A stretch of 59,863 nt of DNA from Fibrobacter sp. (GCA_017642335.1 JAGCPF010000048.1:1-59863); one strand, 5' to 3'. Positions 26,086 to 35,981 are shown, numbered from the stretch's first letter. Notes: generated by a model from the letters alone, not told the origin. Program-made: numbers and translations.

Positions 26086-27051
26086 TTACTTCAGAACAAT
26101 TTTCCTCGAAAGATTCACGTTATTCCCGCTGATGCGTATGATGTAAATTCCCACATCGAGCGTTGCAAGGTTGAGCGTTGCTGCGTTGCCAATAGCGCCC
26201 TTCATCACGACTTGCCCGAGCGAATTGATTACTTCGGCGGTTGCCTTTATGCCCGTGAATTCGAGCGTGCGCCCGTTTAAAATAGCTTTGGTGGCAGAAA
26301 CTCTACGAGCAACCTGGATAGCTTCTGTTGCTGTCGGGGTGCCGCATTTTTCCGGGCATGTGCCATCTTTTGGGCCAACGGCGCAAATGTTGAATTTGTA
26401 ATCCCCTGGGACCGCCTGAATTTTAAAGTGTACGGCGGCAAGTTGTTTTGCTGCTGTTTCTCCGTCAAATTTAACCGTCCCATCGTACCATGAAGGTTGT
26501 TTAAAGTCGGACCATGAAGCGACAACCTTGTTCCCTGTTTTGGATGCAGGGAGATTTACGGCCGGATTTGCGTAATTGATTGTGGAATCGACGCCTTCGC
26601 CAAGGCCGAGTTCCAACGCGATATCCGTGTCAGACGTGTAGGTCACGCAGAGCCCACCCCAGGCGGATGCGTCGCCAGTAGCCGGATTTTGATCTGTTTC
26701 CGAAATTTGACCAACGACGTTGAATCCCACGCCGACAAACGGATCGCGCTCATTTGATTCTTTGTTTAGAATTGCTGTGCCGCAAAAGCCTTTGCATTCG
26801 TAAATGACGGGCTCTAAACTTTGTTTGTCGTAAAGTGGGTCTATTGGTACAGACCAGCTAATTTTAGATAATCCTGAGGCATCATTGTAAGAATACCAAT
26901 AGCCTTCTGTTTTAAGTCCGTTGCCAAGACCTGTATGGATTTGAGAATCAGAATTTGCGTCTTCACTAACTTTGGCCCCATTCCAGGTTTCGAATGAGCC
27001 CGCGTAAATGACAGACGTGGCGCAAAGTGCTGCCAACATAGTTTTTCTCAT
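26086..27051 (-). CDS. secreted protein with type IX-like sorting tail
   Basis: The start at 27051 (MRKTMLAALCATS) has an AGGAG site and gives 321 residues with a signal peptide ending near YAG. The main region resembles the beta-sandwich carbohydrate-binding domains found in Fibrobacter secreted proteins (WSVPIDPLYD, GVGFNVVGQ, SWSDFKQPSW) but I cannot name the family. The last about 65 residues (EVINSLGQVVMKG, LDVGIYIIRISG, SRKIVLK) match the type IX secretion sorting domain. It would be exported and perhaps anchored on the surface. The gene is single and convergent with mdh. Confidence 0.72.
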   Translation of the reverse strand: MRKTMLAALCATSVIYAGSFETWNGAKVSEDANSDSQIHTGLGNGLKTEGYWYSYNDASGLSKISWSVPIDPLYDKQSLEPVIYECKGFCGTAILNKESNERDPFVGVGFNVVGQISETDQNPATGDASAWGGLCVTYTSDTDIALELGLGEGVDSTINYANPAVNLPASKTGNKVVASWSDFKQPSWYDGTVKFDGETAAKQLAAVHFKIQAVPGDYKFNICAVGPKDGTCPEKCGTPTATEAIQVARRVSATKAILNGRTLEFTGIKATAEVINSLGQVVMKGAIGNAATLNLATLDVGIYIIRISGNNVNLSRKIVLK

Positions 27052-27143
27052 AATCAATTCTCCTAATTCAAATCTACCCAACATAAAATTAAATTTTTTT
27101 TTGATTCCTAATATAATTGAAGCGTGGCAATATCATTTTAAGC

Positions 27144-27177
27144 AAAAAATTCCTCGGTTTGAACCGAGGAATTTTTT
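27144..27177. terminator. bidirectional terminator
   Basis: A perfect 16-bp inverted repeat, AAAAAATTCCTCGGTT and its complement around a 2-base centre. It terminates the lipoprotein gene at 27209-28321 on the minus strand. Confidence 0.8.
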
Positions 27178-27208
27178 GTGTTAAGTTGTTTGGTGATGTG
27201 TGGCGAAC

Positions 27209-28321
27209 TTAGAATTTCGGGGGAATGCCGGAGATAAGTTCGTCGTTCCTGTAAATGGTGATGTATGGATTAATCGGGGCTTTTTCAAAGTCTCCCTGAT
27301 CCCTTTCCCATAGGGGCATTCCTTCGTAGTCGGCTCCATCTACGTCTTTTTGGTGGGCCATCCAGGACCAGCCCCCGCTAGTTGAACTAAATTCTTTTTT
27401 TGCCTTTTGCCTAAGGGTTTCGCACGTGTTGTTCTGGTAAAGTCCGCTCGAAAAGTTTATGTCAATTCTCAGTGAGTATGATGGGGGAATTTCCAAATCT
27501 CCGAGAGGGATAGAAAAATAATAGGTGTATTCTTCCGTTGATGCGTTATAGGAGTTGTCTATTTTTATAGGAGTGGAATGTCTAAGGTTGGCTCTTAGTT
27601 GATCGTAGAAACTCGATCCGTCCTTTTGTTTGCAGGGATAATGAAATCCTGAGCTGTCGGACATTTGGCAGATATCTTCGTCAACGATTAACGGACAGGA
27701 TCCCGGCTGCCCTTCACCAGGAATTGGTTCTATGTTTTCTGGTTTTGCTGATACATATAAACGAAGTGTTAGACTGTCAATAGCTTGATCTTCGTTGTTG
27801 TAAATGTATGCGCTTAAAAAGTCCATGTCGGTAAATTTATACTGGTATGCGCCTACGTTGATATCGCGGCTTGCAAAAGAAGAAGACGATTCCTCGGAAG
27901 AGGAAGAATCCGTAGAAGAGTTCGGCTCTGCGCTGCTGGAACTTTCGGTGCTAGAAGACGAGTTTACGGTTTCGGACGAAGATGGCTCGTCTGTCGCAGA
28001 CGAAGTAGGTTCCTGGATGTCGTTGGCTCCGCTAGAAGAAGCTTCGCTGCTAGAGGAATTGTCCTCAATTTTTGAGGATGAGGATTCTTGAGAAGGTTCT
28101 TCAGGAGTCCACGTATTATTATGGCAAGTGTAGCCCTGCTTTTCGTCTTTTACGTAGGCGAACGCACCTTCTCGGGTGTCGGTACAGGCTGGTAGGTCGT
28201 CGTGTGTTTTTGCGATGATGTCCGAGTCTTCAGTGGAAGCTTTGACATTAGAAGAGGATTCGTCGCCGCAAGCGGTGAACAGGGCGACTCCGCATAAAGA
28301 GATAAGTGCAAATTTTTTCAT
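27209..28321 (-). CDS. lipoprotein with Ser-rich linker and unknown C-terminal domain
   Basis: A 370-residue lipoprotein (lipobox FTAC). Residues about 40-72 hold a small module, DDLPACTDTREGAFAYV...YTCHNNTW, that is also found in the FISUMP lipoprotein at 44599. A long Ser/Glu-rich linker follows (about 75-150). The C-terminal domain (VGAYQYKFTDMDFLSAYIYN, SLTLRLYVSA, YYFSIPLGDL) looks like a beta-sandwich, possibly carbohydrate binding, but the family is not recognised. It lies beside GH43 genes. Confidence 0.6.
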   Translation of the reverse strand: MKKFALISLCGVALFTACGDESSSNVKASTEDSDIIAKTHDDLPACTDTREGAFAYVKDEKQGYTCHNNTWTPEEPSQESSSSKIEDNSSSSEASSSGANDIQEPTSSATDEPSSSETVNSSSSTESSSSAEPNSSTDSSSSEESSSSFASRDINVGAYQYKFTDMDFLSAYIYNNEDQAIDSLTLRLYVSAKPENIEPIPGEGQPGSCPLIVDEDICQMSDSSGFHYPCKQKDGSSFYDQLRANLRHSTPIKIDNSYNASTEEYTYYFSIPLGDLEIPPSYSLRIDINFSSGLYQNNTCETLRQKAKKEFSSTSGGWSWMAHQKDVDGADYEGMPLWERDQGDFEKAPINPYITIYRNDELISGIPPKF

Positions 28322-28502
28322 GACTTGAATTTAACTTTTTTTTGCGAATGTTGTTCTTGGAAATTTCTGCGGAGGTGTCGATTGGGGTGGCCTTTATGAA
28401 TGTTTACTTAAATGTGGACTTTCTTATTTGATTAACTTTTGCAGAAATGTCTGTAATTGCTTAAATTTTGTAAAAACGTAGACTTTTAATAAAGATTTTT
28501 TG

Positions 28503-28531
28503 TTGACTTTTGTGAAAATAAAAGGTATATT
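28503..28531 (+). promoter_or_regulatory. promoter of the first GH43 gene
   Basis: TTGACT and TATATT separated by 17 bases, the same hexamers and spacing as the toxin-antitoxin promoter. The leader to the ATG at 28558 would be about 20 nt. Confidence 0.65.
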
Positions 28532-28557
28532 AAGGAGGAACCGTCAGGGAGTATTAT

Positions 28558-30600
28558 ATGTGTTTGGGATTTCGTTGCCGTTTTGGCTCAATGTTTGGGT
28601 GTGTTGGCCTAGGGGTTGCGTTTGGAGTGTCTGCGGTTTTCGCTGCCGACTGGTATGCGAAAGACAACTTGCAGCCCGGCCACGATCCGAGCATGGTGCG
28701 GTTCGAGGACGGCTACGCCCTCATGAGCACGAACAACAATCTGCAACTGTGGACTTCCGAAGACGCCTACACCTGGCGTGACCACAAGTCGACCGTGAGC
28801 GCCATTCCGCAGTGGGCCTACGAGTATGCGCCCGGCACCGAGGGCATCTGGGCTCCGGATCTTTACTACATGAACGGTGAATTCCGCGCTTATTACTGCG
28901 TTTCCGTTTTCGGCAAGCGTTCTTCGGCCATCGGTTACCAAGCGACGACTTCGATTATGCCCGGAACGGAGGGCTACGGCTGGAAGGACCATGGCCACGT
29001 TTTTCACACTGTGACTTCGGACAAGTACAACGCGATTGATGCCGACGTGGTGCGTGATACCGAGGGCAATTACTGGATGGCGTTCGGTTCGTTCGGGCTC
29101 GGCATTCAGCTGATCAAGCTTGACGCGACTACGGGTTACCAGGCGAGCGACGACAAGACGGTTTACAACATTGCCCGCCGTACGAGCAAGGCGAGCGAGG
29201 GGGCGGAAGAAGGCCCGAGCCTGATTGAGCATAATGGCAAGTATTTCTTGTTCACGGCGTGGGACAAGTGCTGCCAGCAGGGACCGAATATTGAACAGAC
29301 AACGTATAAGACGGCTTACGGCCGTGCAGACAAGGTGACGGGCCCCTATAAGGACCGCGCCGGGAACGATATGGCGACCGGCGGCGGCACGATTCTTTTG
29401 GAACGTTACGGGCGTTACGTGGGGCCGGGCGGCGGCGAGGCCTTCCAGGACCTGAACCGTGTGCGTTTTGTGCATCACTACTACGATTTGAATGGCGACA
29501 AGTATAACCATATCCACATCCGTGATGTCGTGTTTACCGAGGATAACTGGGTTGAGATGGGACAGCCCTTCCTCGGGCGTTATTTGAGTGCCGAGGTGGA
29601 GCATGGCGTGCTGACGCGTGCCGTGTCGGGCGACCTCGCGATTACGCGGAGCAATACGGCCTCGAACGGGGAATACCTTGCGTACGTGAATACCGCGGGT
29701 TCCAAGATTCGCTTGCCGATGAACATCATGCAGGCGGGTGACTACCTGCTGCGTTACCGCTATGCCAACGGCGGCGATGCGGCCGCGACGCACAAGGTGA
29801 CGGTGAATGGCAAGTCGCAGACGGTGACGCTCCCGCCGACGGGGGAGTGGGGCTCGTTCCCCGAAAAGTCCGTCGTGATGGTTCCGGCAACGCTCAAACG
29901 CGGTGGCAATTTCATCGAGATTGAACCCTCGCCGAACGGCAACTTTGCGGAACTCGACCGCATCGATTTTTTGCGCGTGATTCGCGATACGATTCCGGCG
30001 AATGGATTTGACAACGGCATTCGCGTGCGTCTGACTGAAGACGACGAGTTCGCCATCAAGGACGGCGGCTATGCGATTTTCGAAAATGTGGTGACAGATT
30101 CCATCAAGTCTGTGGACGTGGCGATCGAGGTGAAGAGCCTTACGGGCGGAAAGCTTAGCATTCGCGACGGCAAGAAGGACGGGACTGTTCTTTCGGAATG
30201 CGAACTGGTGGCGGCCAACGAGAAATTTACGTCTAAGGGCTGGACGACGGTGAATTGCTCTAACCTCAAGAGTATTGGCGGCGTGAAGGACTTTTACCTG
30301 ACGGCATCCGGTGTTTCGGGCGAGGCGATTGTCCGGAACATCGTGTTCGCAAGTTCGCCGGGGGAGATTGTCTGCAATCAGGAACCGTGCGGCGACCCGA
30401 TTTCCAGCTCCTCTTTGGCTGATTCAACGGCCTCATCTAGCAGCTCGGAAATTGCCGGTATTTTGTCCAGTTCTTCGGGCACGGACGCGATTGTTCCGCA
30501 TGTTGTTCGCCACGATTCTCAAGCGCCCGCCCGCAAGGCCTACCGAGATTTGAAGGGTCGCGCCTTCGACAAGCGGATTCCGTACAGGGTGATGTTCTAA
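28558..30600 (+). CDS. secreted GH43 glycosidase with carbohydrate-binding modules
   Basis: A 680-residue enzyme: signal peptide (cut near VFAAD), a five-bladed GH43 domain (about 31-330) with likely catalytic acids in GHDPSMV, NAIDADVV and GPSLIEHNG, then a CBM6/35-like module (YLAYVNTAGSKIRLPM to ELDRIDF), a second module (GIRVRLTEDDEFAIKDGG), a Ser-rich linker and a short tail with YRDLKGRAFDK. This kind of domain set acts outside the cell on arabinan or arabinoxylan. An AGGGAG site precedes the start. It is paralogous over its length to the gene at 34093. Confidence 0.88.
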   Translation: MCLGFRCRFGSMFGCVGLGVAFGVSAVFAADWYAKDNLQPGHDPSMVRFEDGYALMSTNNNLQLWTSEDAYTWRDHKSTVSAIPQWAYEYAPGTEGIWAPDLYYMNGEFRAYYCVSVFGKRSSAIGYQATTSIMPGTEGYGWKDHGHVFHTVTSDKYNAIDADVVRDTEGNYWMAFGSFGLGIQLIKLDATTGYQASDDKTVYNIARRTSKASEGAEEGPSLIEHNGKYFLFTAWDKCCQQGPNIEQTTYKTAYGRADKVTGPYKDRAGNDMATGGGTILLERYGRYVGPGGGEAFQDLNRVRFVHHYYDLNGDKYNHIHIRDVVFTEDNWVEMGQPFLGRYLSAEVEHGVLTRAVSGDLAITRSNTASNGEYLAYVNTAGSKIRLPMNIMQAGDYLLRYRYANGGDAAATHKVTVNGKSQTVTLPPTGEWGSFPEKSVVMVPATLKRGGNFIEIEPSPNGNFAELDRIDFLRVIRDTIPANGFDNGIRVRLTEDDEFAIKDGGYAIFENVVTDSIKSVDVAIEVKSLTGGKLSIRDGKKDGTVLSECELVAANEKFTSKGWTTVNCSNLKSIGGVKDFYLTASGVSGEAIVRNIVFASSPGEIVCNQEPCGDPISSSSLADSTASSSSSEIAGILSSSSGTDAIVPHVVRHDSQAPARKAYRDLKGRAFDKRIPYRVMF

Positions 30601-30611
30601 TGACGTGTCAT

Positions 30612-30637
30612 CCCCGACGTGGTCGGGGATCTTTTTT
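30612..30637 (+). terminator. terminator between GH43 genes
   Basis: CCCCGAC-GTG-GTCGGGG followed by ATC and six T residues, starting 12 bases after the upstream stop codon. The hairpin is also of the GTCATCCCCGAC repeat type. Confidence 0.75.
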
Positions 30638-30647
30638 AAGGGATGTT

Positions 30648-32348
30648 ATGAAAAAATTGGGTGCAATTTATTCTTTGGCGGCTGCGGCTTGTTTCGCAGC
30701 GAATCCGCTCACTACGAAGTTCTATTCGGCGGATGCTGCGGCGCTCGTGTATCATGACAGCCTGTTCATTTTTGCGGGGCACGACGAGCAGGGTCCGCAG
30801 GGCAATAACAACAAGGCGTTCGTGATGAACGACTGGCACGTGCTGGTGACCGACGATATGGAAAACTATCACGATTACGGCGCGGTGCTGAGCGTCAAGA
30901 CTTTCAAGTGGGCGAATGCTAGTGCGTTTGCGGGGCATTGCGAATACCGTAACGGCAAGTTCTACTGGTACGTGGCGGTGCACCATGCGACAATCAAGGA
31001 AAATGGTAGCGAAGGCTTTGCGATTGGCGTCGCGGTGGCGGACCATCCGTCGGGACCGTGGACGGACGCGCTCGGGCATGCTCTAGTGACCGACAATACG
31101 CAGAATGACGTGGCGTTGAATATCGACCCCGCGATTTTCTACGATGGCGATGATATCTGGATGTATTGGGGCTCGTGGAATGCGGGCCGCCGCGTGAAAC
31201 TCAAGGAGAATATGCTCGAACTCGCGAGTACTCCCGAAGACATTAAGATCAAGGACTTTTTCGAGGCCCCGTGGATGCACAAGTACCGCGGCAACTACTA
31301 CTTCAGTTACGCCTCGGGTTACCCCTCCACGACGAACTACTCGATGGCGCCGAGCCTGAATGGCCCCTGGACGCAGAAGGGCGTCATCAACGACAAGCTT
31401 GACAATTCCGAGACGAATCACCAGGCTATTTTCAAGTATCTCGGGCACTGGTATTTTATGTATCACGGCGCGAATTCTCCGGGCGGCTGGACGTACCGCC
31501 GTTCCGTGAATATCGACTACCTGTATTACGACGAGGATGCGAATATCCAGAAAATCAAGCGCACCTCGACGGGTGTAGACAAAGTAAACAACGCTCTGCT
31601 TGCCGAAGGGGGCTACCGCCTGACGGTGACGCATAGCGACATGGCGCTCGAAGACGAAAACGGCATCGTGGTGCAGCGCCCTGCTGCTGATTCTGCCGAG
31701 GCCCAACTGTGGGTAATTGCAAAAGGTGATTCCGCACGCCATTACACACTCAAGAATTTTGCGACTGGCCGCTACTACTGCCCGCCCAAGGCATTGCTTG
31801 ATACCGTCAAGACTTCCGAGAAAGCTTGTGATATCCGCATCGAGAATGCGTCCGTGAACAAAGGCTACTACGTTTACGGCGATTACGATAGCGACTTCGT
31901 GGGCGACGTGCTGAACATCTCGAAGGATGCGGGAATGCCCGTGATCACGTGGGTCCGCACCGGGACCGATAACCAGAAGTTCCAATTCAAGGCCGCCCAG
32001 TTGCCGGAACCAGTCGTGGAATCCTCGAGTTCGGGGACGATTTCAAGTTCGGAAGCGGTGTCGTCTCAATCTTTTTTGAGTATTGACGTTTCCTCGAGCT
32101 CGGAAAAGGATCCTGCTTCTAGCGAAACTATACGGCTGGCTAATGCAAAATCGGCAAAGACGGAATTGCGTTACGACCAGGCTCTCGGTACGGTATTCCT
32201 CAAGCGTAATAGCCATTGGACAGTGACAGACCTGAACGGTGTCGTCGTAAAAACCGGATTTGGAAACGAAATCCGCATGACGAACCTGAAGCAGGGGGCT
32301 TTCCTTGTTCGTTGTGCTGACGGTATGCTTCTAGTTCATTCCCGTTAG
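30648..32348 (+). CDS. secreted GH43 glycosidase with ricin-like module
   Basis: The start at 30648 (MKKLGAIYSL) has an AAGGGA site; the longer open frame begins inside the terminator. The 566-residue protein has a signal peptide, a GH43 domain with acids in YSADAAALVY, NIDPAIFYDG and FEAPWMHKY, then a beta-trefoil-like region (VQRPAADSAEAQLW, NQKFQF), a Ser-rich linker and a tail (VTDLNGVVVKTG, LKQGAFLVR) like a type IX sorting signal. The EAPW block is typical of xylosidase/arabinofuranosidase subfamilies. Its end overlaps the convergent CotH gene by 18 bases. Confidence 0.87.
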   Translation: MKKLGAIYSLAAAACFAANPLTTKFYSADAAALVYHDSLFIFAGHDEQGPQGNNNKAFVMNDWHVLVTDDMENYHDYGAVLSVKTFKWANASAFAGHCEYRNGKFYWYVAVHHATIKENGSEGFAIGVAVADHPSGPWTDALGHALVTDNTQNDVALNIDPAIFYDGDDIWMYWGSWNAGRRVKLKENMLELASTPEDIKIKDFFEAPWMHKYRGNYYFSYASGYPSTTNYSMAPSLNGPWTQKGVINDKLDNSETNHQAIFKYLGHWYFMYHGANSPGGWTYRRSVNIDYLYYDEDANIQKIKRTSTGVDKVNNALLAEGGYRLTVTHSDMALEDENGIVVQRPAADSAEAQLWVIAKGDSARHYTLKNFATGRYYCPPKALLDTVKTSEKACDIRIENASVNKGYYVYGDYDSDFVGDVLNISKDAGMPVITWVRTGTDNQKFQFKAAQLPEPVVESSSSGTISSSEAVSSQSFLSIDVSSSSEKDPASSETIRLANAKSAKTELRYDQALGTVFLKRNSHWTVTDLNGVVVKTGFGNEIRMTNLKQGAFLVRCADGMLLVHSR

Positions 32349-33815
32349 AGTCTTTCTGTTGGCGAGTATAGAATCCTGGATGGCGAGGATACTTTCCAGG
32401 TTTGTTTCGATTTGGCTGAGTTTTGCGAGCCGCTCTGTGGCTTCGGACTTGAGATATTCGTTTCTCTGCGTAATCCAATTTCTTAGGAATGCGATGTTTT
32501 CGTCGAAGGTCGGCAGCGGAACGGGCACGTATTCAGGGCAGGATAGCTGCCGGTTGGCGAAGTTTCCGCTTTGATTTTGATCATGGCAATAGGCCCAGCC
32601 GTCTTCCGAGAAGTTTTTCCTGAACGAATCCCCGAAGAAGTCCAGAAGGGAATCTATTTTGTTGTTCCCGAGCTCATTGTCGTTGGCTAGGTTGTCGAAG
32701 TAGGGCTCGATTTGCAGATATCGTTCCCAGGCAATTTTTTCAAAAACAGGGTCTTTGAAAAGTTCTTGCCACCAGATTTCTTTTTTAGCGAATAAAAGAG
32801 TTGTGCCTGATTTGTATTCCGAAGGTGTGTTGCCGAGAGCGAGATCGTAGTCCCAGACGGGGCCTCCTTTCAGCATGCCGTTGTGGATGGCGAAGTGCCT
32901 TCCGAGGTGCAGGTCGGGTTGGTTAACGAATTCTTCGATCCAGTAATAGTCAATCATGGTGCGCAAGTCGACATATTTCATATATTCCATGATGTCGCCT
33001 GTCGCGGTTGCGGATTCAATGTCTTTCAACCTTTCCGTTAGAAGGTCGAGTTGGTCTTGTGAAGGTGTTTCGGGCTCGTTTATGGCTATTCTTATGGAAT
33101 CGATTGGCGTGTGAATGTAGGTAACGCCATCTTTTTCGCGCTTTACGTCTCGCTCGAAAAGGAAATCTCCGTTTTCGGTCTTGTATGGAATGCGGTTGTT
33201 TTTAAATTCAAGTTTTTCGCAGATCTGGTAATTGCCGACGTACTCTCCGTTAAGCCAAACTTCCATGAAATAGGATTTTGGGGAAAAATCAAACGACAGG
33301 TGGCTTGCTAAATCATAAATCAGTTTGTTGCGAATTAGGGTTGGGTCGAATGGGTTCGAAAGAAGCGCCCATTTTTTTGCATTCCCCATTCCAAAAAAGC
33401 TCTGTTTTTTTTCGAATTTTATGTTGTATGGTCTTTTGGGGGCGTGCGATGTTGAATTCCCGCGGATTTTGATATAGCTGAAACCTTCAAAATTTGCGGT
33501 AGGCGAGAAATTGGCGTAATGCTCGGTTGCATCGGCGAATATAATGTAGGCTGGGGCGTATTCGGACGTAATTTTAGATTGGCTTTGAATGAAAAGTACT
33601 GGCAAATGCTCGTCACGGGGGAGGTCCCCGATGGTTTCGATGCTTGCTTCAAAGGATTTTTTCCCGATATGGGAAAGAGTGTCTGCGTTGGAAACGTCGG
33701 GGAATGCCAATATCTCGTCAGAGAGGATTTCTAGGGAATTGCTACACCCGCTAAACACGCTACCGATACCGATAACGATGATGCTGCAGACAAAATAAAT
33801 ACGAAAGCCTTTCAC
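32331..33815 (-). CDS. CotH-family kinase-like lipoprotein
   Basis: With the GTG at 33815 as start the protein has 494 residues and a proper lipoprotein signal (VFSGC). The longer frame from 33884 would include a TATATTAC box and is less likely. CotH signatures are IKIRGNSTSHAPKRPYNIKF, WALLSNPFDPTLIRNKL and GGPVWDYDLALGN. CotH proteins are atypical kinases that phosphorylate secreted proteins in Bacillus; members also occur among cellulase-associated proteins. Its place between GH43 genes suggests work on the secreted enzymes or on the cell surface, but this is inference. Confidence 0.85.
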   Translation of the reverse strand: MKGFRIYFVCSIIVIGIGSVFSGCSNSLEILSDEILAFPDVSNADTLSHIGKKSFEASIETIGDLPRDEHLPVLFIQSQSKITSEYAPAYIIFADATEHYANFSPTANFEGFSYIKIRGNSTSHAPKRPYNIKFEKKQSFFGMGNAKKWALLSNPFDPTLIRNKLIYDLASHLSFDFSPKSYFMEVWLNGEYVGNYQICEKLEFKNNRIPYKTENGDFLFERDVKREKDGVTYIHTPIDSIRIAINEPETPSQDQLDLLTERLKDIESATATGDIMEYMKYVDLRTMIDYYWIEEFVNQPDLHLGRHFAIHNGMLKGGPVWDYDLALGNTPSEYKSGTTLLFAKKEIWWQELFKDPVFEKIAWERYLQIEPYFDNLANDNELGNNKIDSLLDFFGDSFRKNFSEDGWAYCHDQNQSGNFANRQLSCPEYVPVPLPTFDENIAFLRNWITQRNEYLKSEATERLAKLSQIETNLESILAIQDSILANRKTLTGMN

Positions 33816-34092
33816 GGTTGATTCGTTTTTTTTTCTTAAAATTTGTTTACTTCGTAATATAAAAAAGGGGGGAAGACACTTCAAGTCCCTGCTGTTGCAG
33901 GTCTCATTGTCAAATTGTAAATGATTCCGTTTTTTTAGCTTATTTTGTGTAAATATTTATTTACTGGCGTGGCTCCGGCAACTTTTTTCTGTGGAGAAAG
34001 GGCCTTGGAAACATCAAGTTTGACAATGGGCGAATGAATACGAAAAAAATATATATTTAAACTGGTTTGGCTGTGTGGAAAAGTGAGGCATT

Positions 34093-35964
34093 ATGAAAAG
34101 GTTTGGCGTGATTTTTTCACTTTCTGCTCTGATGGCGGGGCAGGCGTTTGCGGCCGATTGGTACGCGAAGGAGACCCGCTGGGCGGGGCATGATCCGGAT
34201 ATCATCCGTTACGAGGATGGCTATGCGCTCGCGACGACGGACAACCACATGCTCATGCAGTTTTCCGAAGACGCGTTGAACTGGAAGAACGGCGAACAGG
34301 CCATGCCGAAGTTTTCGCAGTGGCTTTACAAGTACGCGCCGAACATGATTGACATCTGGGCGCCTGATATCCATTACATCGGCGGGGAATATCGCATGTA
34401 CTATTGCGGTTCCGAGATGGGCATTCGCTCGTCGGGCATGGGCTTCATGGCGAGCAAGGAAATCGACCCGACAAAGCCGGATTATGGCTGGACGGACATG
34501 GGCGAGGTGATTCACACGGTCAAGAGCGATTCGTACAACGCGATTGACGCGGCGGTGCTGAAGGACAACGATGGCAAGGTCTGGATGGCATTCGGTTCGT
34601 GGGGCACGGGCATCCACATTCTTGAATTGGACGAGACGACGGGCAAGGTGAAGGACGGCGCGAAGATGATCAACATCGCGAACCGCGGTGGCTCGGGTAT
34701 CGAGGGCGCAAGCCTTATCGAGCATAACGGCTATTACTACCTGTTTACGGCATGGGACAACTGCTGCAAGAAGGGCGCGGACCTCGAGAACAATTCCTAT
34801 AAGACGACGGTCGGGCGCTCCAAGTCGATTACGAGCGGCTATGTCGACAAGTCGGGCAAGAGGCTGCTGGATGGCGGCGGCACGATTCTGTTGAGCCGTT
34901 ATGGCCGCTACTACGGGCCTGCGGGCGGCGAAGCGTTCCAGGACGTGAACCGCCAGCGCTTTGTGAACCATTACTACGACAAGAACGACAAAGGTAACTC
35001 TTACATCCAGGTCCGCGATATCGTTTATACCGACGACGGCTGGCCGGAACTCGGGCAACCGTTCCTCGGGCGCTACCTGAGTGCCGAGGCGGAACACGGA
35101 GCCTTGACGCATGTGGATATTTCGAGCAGTTCCAAGGCGTCTAACGGCGAATTCTGCGCCTACATCAACTACGAAGACAGCAAGATTCGCTTGCCGATGA
35201 TTATCCCGCAGGCGGGCGACTACTTGATTCGCTATCGCTACGACAACGACTGGACCGAAGACGGCGCGAACGGAAGTTCCCACTTTGTGAGCATCAACGG
35301 CAAGAAGCAGGAAATCGAGCTGCCGCTGACGGGCGCGTGGAGCGAATTCCCCGAGAAGTCTGTGGTGTACATCCCCACGAAATTCAAGCGCGGCTCGAAC
35401 TTCATCGAAATTACGAAGGGCAAACATTATGCGGAACTCGATCGCCTTGACTTCTTGCGCATCATCCGCGATACGATTCCGGCGAACGGCTTCGATAACG
35501 GTATCCGCGTGCGTTTGACGGACAAGGACGAGTTCGCCATCAAGGATGGCGGCTACGCGATTTTCGAGAACGTGATTACGGATTCCATCGTGGGCCCGGG
35601 CGTGCTTGTGCAGGTGAAGAATGGTGCAGGCGGAACGCTGAACATCCGCAAGGAAGGCAAGAAGGGCGACGTGATTTCCAAGTGCGATTTGCCCTCGGCG
35701 GGCGATGAAAGCAAGTGGATTGACGTGCGCTGCTCCAACATGCCGGAACTCAAGGGCGTGCAGGACTTCTACCTGACGGCTGAAGGCCTTGGCGGCGAAA
35801 CGCTCCTTGGCAACATCAAGTTTGACGAAGGCCCGAAGGACACGAGTACGACGGCCATCAAGCGCATTGTTCCTCGCGACGATTTACGCTCGCCGGGTAA
35901 GGGCTATCGCGACCTCAAGGGCCGTCGCTTCGACAAGCAAATTCCGTACAGGGTAATGTTCTAA
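34093..35964 (+). CDS. secreted GH43 glycosidase, paralogue of 28558-30600
   Basis: A 623-residue protein with signal peptide (AFAAD), GH43 domain (acids in GHDPDII, NAIDAAVL and EGASLIEHNG), CBM6-like module (CAYINYEDSKIRLPM to ELDRLDF), a second module (GIRVRLTDKDEFAIKDGG) and the tail YRDLKGRRFDKQIPYRVMF. It differs from the paralogue mainly by lacking the Ser-rich linker and by EGA in place of EGP near the catalytic Glu. A GAGG site precedes the ATG. thiS begins 17 bases after its stop. Confidence 0.88.
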   Translation: MKRFGVIFSLSALMAGQAFAADWYAKETRWAGHDPDIIRYEDGYALATTDNHMLMQFSEDALNWKNGEQAMPKFSQWLYKYAPNMIDIWAPDIHYIGGEYRMYYCGSEMGIRSSGMGFMASKEIDPTKPDYGWTDMGEVIHTVKSDSYNAIDAAVLKDNDGKVWMAFGSWGTGIHILELDETTGKVKDGAKMINIANRGGSGIEGASLIEHNGYYYLFTAWDNCCKKGADLENNSYKTTVGRSKSITSGYVDKSGKRLLDGGGTILLSRYGRYYGPAGGEAFQDVNRQRFVNHYYDKNDKGNSYIQVRDIVYTDDGWPELGQPFLGRYLSAEAEHGALTHVDISSSSKASNGEFCAYINYEDSKIRLPMIIPQAGDYLIRYRYDNDWTEDGANGSSHFVSINGKKQEIELPLTGAWSEFPEKSVVYIPTKFKRGSNFIEITKGKHYAELDRLDFLRIIRDTIPANGFDNGIRVRLTDKDEFAIKDGGYAIFENVITDSIVGPGVLVQVKNGAGGTLNIRKEGKKGDVISKCDLPSAGDESKWIDVRCSNMPELKGVQDFYLTAEGLGGETLLGNIKFDEGPKDTSTTAIKRIVPRDDLRSPGKGYRDLKGRRFDKQIPYRVMF

Positions 35965-35969
35965 TTTCC

Positions 35970-35977
35970 TATATTTG
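35970..35977 (+). promoter_or_regulatory. -10-like box directly before thiS
   Basis: TATATTTG ends 4 bases (TGCC) before the thiS ATG; there is no Shine-Dalgarno sequence. Confidence 0.5.
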
Positions 35978-35981
35978 TGCC

